Shown one piece after another: positions 1-6,735 of a DNA stretch of 34,762 nt; position 1 is the stretch's first letter, and each line of letters starts with the position of its first letter. This DNA comes from Oscillospiraceae bacterium (lineage in GTDB: Bacteria; Bacillota; Clostridia; Oscillospirales; Ruminococcaceae), in NCBI GenBank assembly GCA_017533485.1, contig JAFXIC010000039.1:1-34762 (forward strand). Direction: 5' to 3'. A program made the position numbers and the translations under genes. The notes under the pieces were generated by a model. The model had not been told where the DNA came from and searched no databases. It worked only from the letters and a program-made list of their open reading frames with translations.

Positions 1-68
1 CCTGCGCATACGATATGCGCCTGTTTGCTATCGGCAAACGTGCTCTACTACAACTGAGCCATACTAGC
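1..68 (-). pseudogene. Degenerate tRNA-Thr-like copy, cut by the window edge
   Basis: Read on the minus strand, the acceptor 5' strand and D stem (GCTC/GAGC) are nearly identical to the intact tRNA-Thr at 194-266, but the D loop is longer. Where one anticodon arm should follow there are two tandem hairpins, each with a 5-bp stem and 7-nt loop: 23-39 (loop CCGATAG) and 4-20 (loop TATCGTA). Neither loop has the U33 that tRNAs require. The second is the Thr arm with small indels; the first is extra. The T arm would lie left of the window. The copy is beyond the terminator of the intact gene and has no promoter of its own. It is most simply a decaying tandem duplication, although the kept base pairing is notable. 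Confidence 0.75.
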
Positions 69-94
69 ATATGAAATTTTGCAAGGCTTAGCAG
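41..94 (-). repeat. Duplicated tRNA leader and D-arm segment
   Basis: Positions 69-94 are identical to 267-292, the 26 bp directly upstream (minus strand) of the intact tRNA-Thr. The identity runs on into the acceptor and D-arm sequences of both copies with only small differences. This shows that the left copy arose by tandem duplication of a unit beginning inside the tRNA leader and excluding the promoter. Confidence 0.85.
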
Positions 95-146
95 CCCGTC
101 TGTGATGTCGCTTTACCGACAACCAAAGGGGTATGTATGCATATAT

Positions 147-181
147 GAAAAGAAACCCTTGAAAATAACGCGTTTTCAAGG
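147..181 (-). terminator. Intrinsic terminator of tRNA-Thr
   Basis: On the minus strand, a 9-bp perfect stem (157-165 with 173-181) and 7-nt loop are followed by a T-rich tract (147-156). It lies directly 3' of the intact tRNA gene. Confidence 0.8.
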
Positions 182-193
182 ATTTCGGAATGA

Positions 194-266
194 AGCTAGT
201 AGTCGGACTCGAACCGACGACCTGCGCATTACGAATGCGCTGCTCTACCAACTGAGCCATACTAGC
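194..266 (-). tRNA. tRNA-Thr (anticodon CGU)
   Basis: The cloverleaf is complete at 73 nt: a 7-bp acceptor stem (GCTAGTA/TACTAGC), D stem GCTC/GAGC, anticodon arm GCGCA-TTCGTAA-TGCGC giving anticodon CGU (reads ACG), and a T arm with GGTTCGAGTCC. The discriminator base is U. The 3' CCA is not encoded; the next bases are TCA, so CCA must be added after transcription. A strong promoter and a terminator flank the gene as a single-tRNA unit. Confidence 0.97.
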
Positions 267-309
267 ATATGAAATTTTGCAAGGCTTAGCAGTGTTCAAT
301 GTGGTATCT

Positions 310-338
310 ATTATAGCATATTCTATGAAAAAAGTCAA
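310..338 (-). promoter_or_regulatory. Promoter of tRNA-Thr
   Basis: On the minus strand, -35 TTGACT (333-338), a 17-bp spacer and -10 TATAAT (310-315). It is near consensus for the housekeeping sigma factor, as expected of a stable RNA gene. Confidence 0.9.
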
Positions 339-384
339 GAGGTATGGCACGAAAAAATTTTTTGCGTAAAAATACCAAAAACAA

Positions 385-413
385 TTGTAATTTTCCAAAA
401 AGTGTGCTATACT
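385..413 (+). promoter_or_regulatory. Promoter of the S26-like membrane protein gene
   Basis: -35 TTGTAA (385-390), a 17-bp spacer and -10 TATACT (408-413). It diverges from the tRNA-Thr promoter and leaves a 5' leader of about 80 nt that holds the hairpin at 471-494. Confidence 0.75.
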
Positions 414-460
414 ATATAAGGATAATTTTGGACAAGGGCTTCTTTGCCCAATATGTCAAG

Positions 461-502
461 GAAAGGAGTACGGTTTTCTGCGAAAGCAGAACCGGATACC
501 AC
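461..502 (+). promoter_or_regulatory. Ribosome binding site separated from the start by a hairpin
   Basis: A strong Shine-Dalgarno GAAAGGAG (461-468) lies 34 nt before the only in-frame ATG (503), far too distant in linear sequence. Between them, 471-494 folds into a 9-bp stem with a 2-nt bulge and a GAAA tetraloop. If the hairpin counts as zero length, spacing becomes 10 nt. No in-frame ATG, GTG or TTG lies nearer the Shine-Dalgarno. Confidence 0.6.
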
Positions 503-1726
503 ATGGAAAAATCAAAGAAAACGAAGAAAAACAGAAAAGGTGCGTCTTGTCTTGGCGTGCTGTTGATCTTCATTATGCTGCTGTTTGCGGGAAGTACGGT
601 CGGCGTGAACCTTTTGTTCCGCGGCGATACAACCCCCAAGATTCTGAACCGCTACTGCTTCTATAACGATACCGAGGATATGGTATCGGTTCTCCCGACG
701 GGTTCGCTGGTCTTCGCAGTCGAACCTACCACCATCAAATCCAATGATATCGTGCTCTATCGTTCAACTGCCGGAATGGATCGCCTCGCCAGAGTCAGCC
801 TTGTCCTCGCATCCCAGTACAGTGATGTTGTCGAGGATCCGGTCTTCTACCTGACAAGCGAACGTGAAATGAATGCGATTACGGTCAGAAAATCCGATAT
901 CATCGGTACTTGTAAGCAGGTAAGCTTAGAGCTTGGACTGATGGTGAAATTTATGCGCAGTAAAACAGGACTTCTTTTCCTGCTGATTCTGCCGTGTCTG
1001 ATCATCCTGCTCTATATCATGGCGCTGATGTCCGCATCCAAAGAGGCTGCGGATGACGACGATGACGACGATACCGATCTCGCATTCGTGAAATCCATTC
1101 AGGAAAAGAAAAAACTCCAGCAGACTGCGGAGCTTCCGAAAATTCCGAGCGAAGAAAAGGCTGCGGCAGCTTCCCCGAAACAGACTGCAGCGAAAAAGCG
1201 TCTGACGGATGAAGAACTGGCGGCAATGGAAGAAAAGGAAGCGGCAGAGCGTGCGGAGCGTATCGCGGCAATCCGTACCCGTATGGAAAACCGCCAGCAG
1301 ACAGAGATGCCGGATAACGTACCGCTCTTTACAACCGAATTTATCGCAAAAACACATACCATGTCGATTCCGAAGAATGTGACAGCGGAAGCCGCGGCTA
1401 AGGCTGCACAGCAGAATAAAACCGCACAGAGTGCAAAGCCGGAAGAAAAGGCAAAGACCGTGACTTCCGGACAGCCGGAAAAGACTGCACCGAAGACCGA
1501 GGAGAAGCCTTTGAAGAAGGCGGAACAGCCGGAAGTCAAACAGGAAGCACCGAAGGCGGAAGCAGAGAAGCCGGTTGAAACAAAAGCAAAGGCTGCTGAG
1601 TCGGCAGAACAGCCTGAAACCAGAAAGAAGAAAAAGGCAGCAGAGCTGCGGAATCTGGTGGCATCGGCAAGCTACGAGGATCTGATGGCATTCCTGAATG
1701 CGGAAGAAAGCAAGCTCGATAAATAA
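503..1726 (+). CDS. Membrane protein with an inactive S26 signal-peptidase-like domain and a long Lys/Glu/Ala tail
   Basis: The 407-aa product starts at ATG 503; the frame is open to 344 but has no better start. A basic N-terminus and TM segment (about 17-38) lead into a domain like the SipW/archaeal type of signal peptidase: the PTGSLVFAVEP motif (65-75), a beta-rich stretch with DIIGT (132-136), and a second TM (157-175). The serine expected in the SMxPT motif appears to be Asp59 and the usual THR(I/V) region reads DRLARV (93-98), so peptidase activity is doubtful. A run of seven aspartates just after TM2 opens a charged, low-complexity cytoplasmic tail of about 220 residues ending in a short helical segment. 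The alignment by eye supports the fold more than a function; scaffold or regulator roles are guesses. It is monocistronic with its own promoter and terminator. Confidence 0.6.
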   Translation: MEKSKKTKKNRKGASCLGVLLIFIMLLFAGSTVGVNLLFRGDTTPKILNRYCFYNDTEDMVSVLPTGSLVFAVEPTTIKSNDIVLYRSTAGMDRLARVSLVLASQYSDVVEDPVFYLTSEREMNAITVRKSDIIGTCKQVSLELGLMVKFMRSKTGLLFLLILPCLIILLYIMALMSASKEAADDDDDDDTDLAFVKSIQEKKKLQQTAELPKIPSEEKAAAASPKQTAAKKRLTDEELAAMEEKEAAERAERIAAIRTRMENRQQTEMPDNVPLFTTEFIAKTHTMSIPKNVTAEAAAKAAQQNKTAQSAKPEEKAKTVTSGQPEKTAPKTEEKPLKKAEQPEVKQEAPKAEAEKPVETKAKAAESAEQPETRKKKKAAELRNLVASASYEDLMAFLNAEESKLDK

Positions 1727-1737
1727 GAATATGTATA

Positions 1738-1779
1738 AAAAGCAGGAGAATCTCATATCTGAGGTTCTCCTGCTTTTTT
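1738..1779 (+). terminator. Intrinsic terminator after the S26-like gene
   Basis: A long stem (1741-1750 with 1765-1774, extended inward by about 4 more pairs) is followed by a run of T (1774-1779). Preceding A residues also suit weak minus-strand function. Confidence 0.9.
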
Positions 1780-1800
1780 GTGGTTTTTCTGTGTTTATAT

Positions 1801-1979
1801 GTTTATCTTCTGTGAATGATTTGTCGTGCTGAAAAAAGCGAAAGGGGCAAACCAAGGGCAAGGGGGAGGATTGTTCGTGGAATGGTTTCACGGTTTTCAG
1901 TATTCTTTTGTTTATCTTCTGTGAATTATTTATCGTGCCGGGATAAAACGAAAGGGGCAAACCAAGGGCAAGGGGGAGT
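1801..1979 (+). repeat. Tandem 70-bp direct repeat at the edge of the palindromic repeat
   Basis: Two direct copies (1801-1869 and 1910-1979) both run from TTTATCTTCTGTGAAT to GGCAAACCAAGGGCAAGGGG. They differ by a few substitutions and are separated by 40 bp. The second passes straight into the larger repeat. The GGGGCAAACCAAGGGCAAGG module recurs at about 23277. I see no gene here; a 100-codon frame at 1816-2118 has no start signal. Confidence 0.8.
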
Positions 1980-2200
1980 GTTCGAGCGCGGCTCTCACGT
2001 CTCCCCCTTGACCCTATGGTTTTCCCCTTTCAAACCCCTTTCCGTTACCCATCCCCCTCTATTCGCGATAAAGTCCGCCATTCTATCATTTTCTGAAAAT
2101 GGGATTCCAAAGGGATAGTATCCCTTTGGCGGGGTATGGGGCAGCGCCCCATAGATCAATCCACAGGCGTTTTCATGCAGCGCCCCATAGATCAATCCAC
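1949..2200 (+). repeat. Modular palindromic repeat, copy 1
   Basis: A non-coding element with several hairpins in order: GAGC-GCG-GCTC (1984-1994); a C/T-rich block ending near 2064 that recurs almost unchanged at 23320-23393 and inverted at 34610-34670; a 23-nt palindrome (2107-2129); and ATGGGGC-AGC-GCCCCAT (2136-2152). A direct repeat of about 24 bp (GCAGCGCCCCATAGATCAAT and onward) occurs at 2141 and 2178. It lies between the convergent ends of two genes. The same modules occur at 23273-23788 and, inverted, at 34425-34762. Confidence 0.85.
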
Positions 2201-2212
2201 CGGTGATACATA

Positions 2213-3106
2213 TTATATAGTATGGGAAATAGCGGATGATTCTGCCGCTGGTTCCGCAGCATCAAAATCCCCTGCTTCCGGCATATTTTCCTTGTATGCC
2301 CAGATTGTTTTCCACCGCTTTGAAATTTCACCGCGCTTGGATTTCCGGATATAAATCAAACCGATGACTGCGAGGACTGCGGCAACGCTGAGCGAAATCA
2401 AAAATTCAAGATCAAATGCAATATCGTTCATAATACCATCCGACTGGACAGCTTCTTCGTTCAGCATCGCGATAAAATCCTGTGTGAAATGGCTGATGAT
2501 ACACCAGATGATATTTCCGGAACGGATATAAACCGCGCCGAACAGAATCCCGATTGCGATACAGTAGATTACCTGATAGACCGAAACGGCGAACGATGCG
2601 CCGGCGAACATATTGGTCATATGGAACAGGCCGAAAAATGCACCGGTGGTGATGACAACCAGCGGTATTTTCTTTTCCTCGAACTTGTACGCACGCATCA
2701 TATAGGCAATCGGAAGCGCACGGAACATCACTTCTTCTGCAACGCCGGCATTCAGAGAAAGGAGCGTGGATTGGAGCGTAGGGGCGGTTGTGATCACGGG
2801 AATTCCGGTCATCGCATAGAGCAGTCCGGGGATAATCAGAAGCGCACCGAGCCGGAAGCTGCCGCAGGTCGCAAAATTCTGCAGCTTTTCGCTCCGATAA
2901 ATCATATAAAAGAAAAAGAGCGAGTAAACACCGCCGAATGCACCAAGGCCATATACCCAGAGCATCTGGCGTGCTTCGTTTTCCGGTTCTATGATCAATG
3001 CGCCCATCGCACAGAAATTAACCAGCAGGTAGGCGATCAGAAACCAGCCCAGTGCACCGAGAATCGGATGGCGGAACTTACGATTGGCAAGATTGGTGTT
3101 TGGCAT
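2213..3106 (-). CDS. CPBP family intramembrane metalloprotease
   Basis: A 297-aa multi-pass membrane protein carrying the three motifs of the CPBP (CAAX protease/bacteriocin-processing, Abi) family: EEVMFR (E124, E125, R129), FxxxH (F158-H162) and HxxxD (H206-D210). These form the intramembrane glutamate/histidine metal site. Bacterial members have been tied to bacteriocin immunity and to processing of membrane proteins; the substrate here cannot be read from the sequence. The short C-terminal tail is charged. AAGGAG precedes ATG 3106 at good spacing, and a near-perfect promoter lies just upstream. It is transcribed alone, divergently from rpmH, and its 3' end faces the palindromic repeat. 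Confidence 0.9.
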   Translation of the reverse strand: MPNTNLANRKFRHPILGALGWFLIAYLLVNFCAMGALIIEPENEARQMLWVYGLGAFGGVYSLFFFYMIYRSEKLQNFATCGSFRLGALLIIPGLLYAMTGIPVITTAPTLQSTLLSLNAGVAEEVMFRALPIAYMMRAYKFEEKKIPLVVITTGAFFGLFHMTNMFAGASFAVSVYQVIYCIAIGILFGAVYIRSGNIIWCIISHFTQDFIAMLNEEAVQSDGIMNDIAFDLEFLISLSVAAVLAVIGLIYIRKSKRGEISKRWKTIWAYKENMPEAGDFDAAEPAAESSAISHTI

Positions 3107-3157
3107 AAAAAACTCCTTTTTATGAGAATGAAATGGATGGGCGGTATTTGCAGGTTT

Positions 3158-3186
3158 ATTATACAGAAAAACGGCTGTTTTGTCAA
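3158..3186 (-). promoter_or_regulatory. Promoter of the CPBP protease gene
   Basis: On the minus strand, -35 TTGACA (3181-3186), a 17-bp spacer and -10 TATAAT (3158-3163): a full consensus match. It diverges from the rpmH promoter about 115 bp away. No DnaA-box cluster is visible between them. Confidence 0.93.
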
Positions 3187-3298
3187 GGATTCGGCATATG
3201 GTAAGCGTGTCGGACAGATGCCATTGCCTAAAATATCTATTTCGGGAATGGCACTATACGAAATTTACAGCATCCTGCACAAATCGCCCCCCTTATGC

Positions 3299-3327
3299 TT
3301 GACTTTTTGCAGAAATTGCTGTATAAT
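3299..3327 (+). promoter_or_regulatory. Promoter of the rpmH operon
   Basis: -35 TTGACT (3299-3304), a 17-bp spacer and -10 TATAAT (3322-3327). It gives a leader of about 110 nt before rpmH and is probably the main promoter for the cluster through rsmG. Confidence 0.92.
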
Positions 3328-3442
3328 TGGTGCTTGCAGGGCATATTGTGCGTATTTGAATATGCATCGCCCGAAAATTCGTAATCCGGCTGTGCTGCAA
3401 GCCGCAGCCAGCTTTATACAAAAGAAAAGGAGTGACTTTGCA

Positions 3443-3577
3443 ATGAAGAGAACATATCAGCCGAAAAAGCTGCACCGCAAGAAGGAGCATGGCTTTATGA
3501 AGCGTATGGCAACCGCCAATGGCCGTAAGGTTCTGGCTCGCCGCCGTGCAAAGGGCAGAGCAAGACTGACCTATTGA
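3443..3577 (+). CDS. rpmH: 50S ribosomal protein bL34
   Basis: The 44-aa, strongly basic protein begins [18 protein letters not shown] and ends [12 protein letters not shown], the invariant pattern of bL34, at normal family length. It binds 23S rRNA in the large subunit. AAAGGAG lies about 10 nt before the ATG. It is first in the cluster and is followed by an intrinsic hairpin and then rnpA, the conserved order in nearly all bacteria. Confidence 0.98.
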   Translation: MKRTYQPKKLHRKKEHGFMKRMATANGRKVLARRRAKGRARLTY

Positions 3578-3590
3578 TTCATGCAAGATG

Positions 3591-3619
3591 AGGGCAACAA
3601 TGCGGTTTGTTGCCCTTTT
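3591..3619 (+). terminator. Terminator/attenuator between rpmH and rnpA
   Basis: A 10-bp stem (3591-3600 with 3607-3616; GGGCAAC/GTTGCCC core) is followed by TTTT. No promoter is visible before rnpA, so partial read-through is likely and would give much more bL34 mRNA than RNase P protein mRNA. Confidence 0.75.
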
Positions 3620-3646
3620 CTAATAGCATGAAAGGAGTGAAACCGC

Positions 3647-4072
3647 GTGGTCTTTACAACAATGCTCAACCGGAATCCGGATTTCCTGCGTCTTTATCAG
3701 CGCGGGGCGTTCTGTTCCCTCGGCTCCGCCCTGCTCTATGCGATGCCGAATGGGAAAAGCTGTAACCGACTGGGCATTACCGCGGGAAAAAAGGTTGGAT
3801 GTGCCGTAAAGCGCAACCGCGCAAAACGAATCATCCGTGCCGCATATACGGCTTGTGAAATGGAGATGCCGATCGGGCTGGATATCGTGATTGTCGCAAG
3901 ACATACACTGCCGGAGGAAAATTCGGCGGTGCTGACGGAAGCCCTCAGAACACGCGGCCTCAGACATCTCATCGGTGTCAGCGACGGCAGCATCCGTCCC
4001 GAACCCAATAAACGCAGTACCGGCGGAAAACCAAAAGCCAGACAGAAAACTGCGGCAGCAGAAAAACAGTAA
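3647..4072 (+). CDS. rnpA: Ribonuclease P protein component
   Basis: A 141-aa basic protein that binds the RNase P RNA and helps it cleave the 5' leaders of precursor tRNAs. The signature region is seen as KKVGCAVKRNRAKRIIRAAY (the family RNR motif, about residues 47-66), followed by DIVIVAR. The start is GTG 3647 with AAAGGAG nine nt upstream. The last 25 or so residues (PEPNKRSTGGKPKARQKTAA) are a low-complexity basic tail beyond the usual domain. yidD follows after 4 nt. Confidence 0.95.
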   Translation: MVFTTMLNRNPDFLRLYQRGAFCSLGSALLYAMPNGKSCNRLGITAGKKVGCAVKRNRAKRIIRAAYTACEMEMPIGLDIVIVARHTLPEENSAVLTEALRTRGLRHLIGVSDGSIRPEPNKRSTGGKPKARQKTAAAEKQ

Positions 4073-4076
4073 GCCT

Positions 4077-4496
4077 ATGCGATATCTGATTGTCGCGCTG
4101 ATACGGGTGTATCAGCGATGGATTTCACCGCTCTTTCCGGCAGTATGCCGATACCGGCCGTCCTGTTCCCATTATACCCTTCAGGCGGTCAGAAAATATG
4201 GCAGCATCCGCGGATGCTGGCTCGGTGTACTCCGTATCCTGCGCTGCAATCCGTTTTCGGAGGGCGGATGGGATCCCGTACCTGAGCAATATGACATATT
4301 CGGACGGCATCATGGCAAAAAGCCGCCCGACCCGTATTATGAGGGCGCGAAAGGTGCCGCAAGACGGATCGGAATGCTGCTTTGCGCAAGAACCGACTGG
4401 AAAAGCGGAAAACGTCTTTCGTCCGCGAAATGCCGCCCGGAAACAGTGACAAATCTCCCAACCCAGAACGGAGGAACCTTAGATTGTTCGAACTGA
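4077..4496 (+). CDS. yidD: Membrane protein insertion efficiency factor YidD
   Basis: Begins MRYLIVALIRVYQRWISPL and carries the family cysteines in CRYRPSCSHYT and the RILRCNPFSEGGWDPVP segment. YidD is a small peripheral inner-membrane protein that assists YidC-dependent insertion. Homologues are usually about 70-90 residues; this one has 139, because about 60 polar residues follow the conserved core. The start at ATG 4077 lies 4 nt after rnpA, and the 3' end overlaps yidC by 13 nt, suggesting coupled translation. Confidence 0.92.
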   Translation: MRYLIVALIRVYQRWISPLFPAVCRYRPSCSHYTLQAVRKYGSIRGCWLGVLRILRCNPFSEGGWDPVPEQYDIFGRHHGKKPPDPYYEGAKGAARRIGMLLCARTDWKSGKRLSSAKCRPETVTNLPTQNGGTLDCSN

Positions 4497-5626
4497 TAGC
4501 AATTCCGCTTGGATGGATCATGCGATTGATTTATAACATCGTCGGCAGCTATGGTATGTCGATTCTGATCTTTACGCTGCTCGTAAAGGCCTGCACCATC
4601 CCAAGCACCTATAAGCAGCAGGTCAATACCGCGCGCAGAGGACTCCTCAGTCCGAAGCTCGAAAAAATCCGGAAATCCTATGCAAATAACCCTACGAAAA
4701 TGCAGGAGGAACAGAATAAGCTCTTTACAGAAGAAGGTATCAATATCAGCGCAGGCTGTCTCAGCGGTATTGTAACCTGTATCGTGCTGATGGGCGTCTA
4801 TCAGGTCGTTGTCCGTCCGATGAGCTTTATCCTCAATATGAAAAATGATGTCGCGCCTGCTACCGATCTGCTGAAGGCGTGGCTCGAATCCAACCAGATT
4901 ACCGAAAAATATCTCCAGGCTCGTCCGGAGCTGATTATTTTAAAATATGCCGAGTCCCACCCCGAAATTTTTGCCTCGATTTCCGGCTTTAACGAGAAAA
5001 TCGCAGGCTTCGAAAATACCTTCTTCGGGCTCGATCTCGGCGGCCAGCCCTCCCTTCATCCCGAAAATGGCTGGACCTTCTCTGCGCTCGTCCTCGCAGC
5101 ACTCCCCGTTCTCTGTTTCCTCGCGCAGATCCTCCTTACCTTCATCAGCCAGCGGCATATGAAAAAACAGGATCCCGAATCTGCGAAAACAATGGGCAGC
5201 ATGAACCTCATGCTCTATATGATGCCCGTGATGACGCTCTGGATGGGTTATAGCTTCCCCGCAGGTCTCAACTTCTACTGGCTGATTAACTCGATCAGCT
5301 CCGTTGTACTGACGCTCGGTATCTACCGCTACCTCACCCCCGAACGCGTGCTCGTCATCAATGAAAAGGAAAAACAAAAGCAGCTCGCAAAAGGCCCCGG
5401 CTGGATGCAGCGTATGATGGATATGTCCGCACAGATGCAGCAGGAACAGATGAATGCCGCACAGGGCGGAAACCGTACCCGCTATGCCGATGGTGATGAC
5501 GGAATGTCCCGGAAGGAACGTGCCGAATATGACCGGAAGCTGATCGAAGCTGCACGCCGCCGCGCTGCCGAGAAATATGGCGAGGAATATCCGGACGATG
5601 GCTTTGAACCGGATGAACTCGATTGA
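4484..5626 (+). CDS. yidC: Membrane protein insertase YidC/OxaA
   Basis: A 380-aa integral membrane protein that inserts and folds membrane proteins alone or with SecYEG. The start is TTG 4484, chosen because GGAGG lies about 8 nt upstream and the product then opens with the expected first TM (FELIAIPLGWIMRLIYNIVG); an ATG inside that helix is the only later choice. The conserved pattern follows: TPxxxKQQ-like PSTYKQQ, MQEEQNKLFTEEGIN, GCLSGI, an extended loop with acidic residues, then LMPVMTLWMGYSFPAGLNFYW. The cytoplasmic tail is charged (Lys/Glu/Arg-rich). It overlaps yidD by 13 nt. No signal-peptide lipobox is present, unlike some Gram-positive SpoIIIJ proteins. Confidence 0.95.
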   Translation: MFELIAIPLGWIMRLIYNIVGSYGMSILIFTLLVKACTIPSTYKQQVNTARRGLLSPKLEKIRKSYANNPTKMQEEQNKLFTEEGINISAGCLSGIVTCIVLMGVYQVVVRPMSFILNMKNDVAPATDLLKAWLESNQITEKYLQARPELIILKYAESHPEIFASISGFNEKIAGFENTFFGLDLGGQPSLHPENGWTFSALVLAALPVLCFLAQILLTFISQRHMKKQDPESAKTMGSMNLMLYMMPVMTLWMGYSFPAGLNFYWLINSISSVVLTLGIYRYLTPERVLVINEKEKQKQLAKGPGWMQRMMDMSAQMQQEQMNAAQGGNRTRYADGDDGMSRKERAEYDRKLIEAARRRAAEKYGEEYPDDGFEPDELD

Positions 5627-5675
5627 ATTTGAAACCTGAAACTTACGTAATATCACGTTTTTTTGAATCTGCTTG

Positions 5676-5717
5676 AAAGGAGAAGAATGCGAGCCTCGCA
5701 TTCGAAAACGAAAGATT
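5676..5717 (+). promoter_or_regulatory. Ribosome binding site of khpB with hairpin spacer hiding a decoy ATG
   Basis: AAAGGAG (5676-5682) is followed 4 nt later by an out-of-frame ATG (5687-5689), whereas the true khpB start is at 5718. Positions 5685-5692 pair perfectly with 5696-5703 (8 bp, 3-nt loop), burying the decoy ATG in the stem. Just before ATG 5718 there is only a weak purine stretch. This arrangement repeats that at 461-502. Confidence 0.6.
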
Positions 5718-6728
5718 ATGATGCAGGAATTTTCTGCCGCAACCCTCGAAGCGGCAAAGCAGATGGCAGCCGAATCGTTCGGTGTGCCGATTTCCGAATT
5801 GAAAGTAACTGTGCTCGAAGAACCGAAAGCAGGACTGTTCGGACTGTTCGGAAAAAAGAGCGGCGAATATAAAATCTCCGCGGAGTATTCCGCTGACACC
5901 GCAGAAACCCTTTCGGAAGATCTTGTCGAGAAAATCAGCAGCCCTTCTGTTTCCCGTGAAATCCTCGCAGCTGCGAACGAAATTACTGAGGATGAGACAG
6001 TTCCCGAAATGGACGCGGACGAATCCTCCGATTCCGCAATCGACCCTGTGATGGGACTCGAAAAAATGCAGATCGGTGCTGAATATCTGGAAAAAGTTTT
6101 AGCAAAAATGTATCCCGATATTCAGGTGGAGGCGCAGCTCGGTGAGAATGGCGTTGAAATCAACCTCGTCGGTGAGGATGCCGGAAAGCTCATCGGCAGA
6201 CGCGGCGAGACCCTCGATGCACTCCAATACCTGACTTCTATGGTCGCCAACCGCGGCGACAGAGATTATCTCCGTATCGCAATCGACACCTGCGGCTACC
6301 GCGAAAAACGCCAGAAAGCCCTTCAGGAGCTTGCACAACGCATCTGTAAGAGCGTACTGCGCACCGGAAGAAGTGTGTCGCTGGAACCGATGAACCCCTA
6401 CGAGCGGAGAATTATTCACTCGACTGTTACGGCGATTGAGGGCGTCAGCTCCCATTCCTCCGGCGAAGAACCGAACCGTAAGGTCATTATTACATCCGAT
6501 AACCCCCAGCCTGCACGCGGCGACCGTCGCGGCAGAGGCGGAAATCGTGAGCGCGGCGACCGCAATGATCGCGGAAATCGCGGCGGAAGAAATGACCGCG
6601 AGCGCAGACCCAGCGGCGAAGGCCCGAGAAAGCTTGACCTTTCGACCAGCTTCGAGAAGGATTATAAGCGTCCGAAGCCGGAAGATTCGCTGAATGCCGG
6701 CGTTTATGGCAAAATTGAAATTGACTGA
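5718..6728 (+). CDS. khpB: RNA-binding protein KhpB (Jag/EloR), SpoIIIJ-associated
   Basis: The 336-aa product starts at the double ATG (5718/5721), which gives the typical Jag N-terminus (EFSAATLEAAKQMAAESFGV). Domains: Jag_N (1-50) with a GLFGLFGKKSGEY segment; an acidic linker; a type II KH domain with IGRRGE (about 159-164); an R3H domain with NPYERRIIH (R230-x3-H234). A tail from about 262 is rich in Arg, Gly, Asp and Asn (RGDRRGRGG, RGNRGGRNDR), like RGG-type RNA-binding segments. In other Firmicutes KhpB acts with KhpA as an RNA chaperone affecting cell elongation and division. It follows yidC after a gap of about 90 nt and precedes a terminator-like hairpin. Confidence 0.93.
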   Translation: MMQEFSAATLEAAKQMAAESFGVPISELKVTVLEEPKAGLFGLFGKKSGEYKISAEYSADTAETLSEDLVEKISSPSVSREILAAANEITEDETVPEMDADESSDSAIDPVMGLEKMQIGAEYLEKVLAKMYPDIQVEAQLGENGVEINLVGEDAGKLIGRRGETLDALQYLTSMVANRGDRDYLRIAIDTCGYREKRQKALQELAQRICKSVLRTGRSVSLEPMNPYERRIIHSTVTAIEGVSSHSSGEEPNRKVIITSDNPQPARGDRRGRGGNRERGDRNDRGNRGGRNDRERRPSGEGPRKLDLSTSFEKDYKRPKPEDSLNAGVYGKIEID

Positions 6729-6735
6729 TGGAATG

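Noticed and set aside
926-1960. A 344-codon antisense frame rich in Cys, Phe and Arg over the S26-like gene
   Set aside because: It mirrors the Lys/Glu/Ala-rich tail of the sense gene and starts inside a repeat; no ribosome binding site.
1816-2118. A 100-codon frame in the first repeat copy
   Set aside because: It contains the same tandem repeat module twice and has no start signal; structure, not coding, is conserved.
5687-5872. A small frame with a good ribosome site just before khpB
   Set aside because: Its sequence has no protein-like features and overlaps khpB out of frame; its ATG is buried in a stem. It is treated as a decoy.
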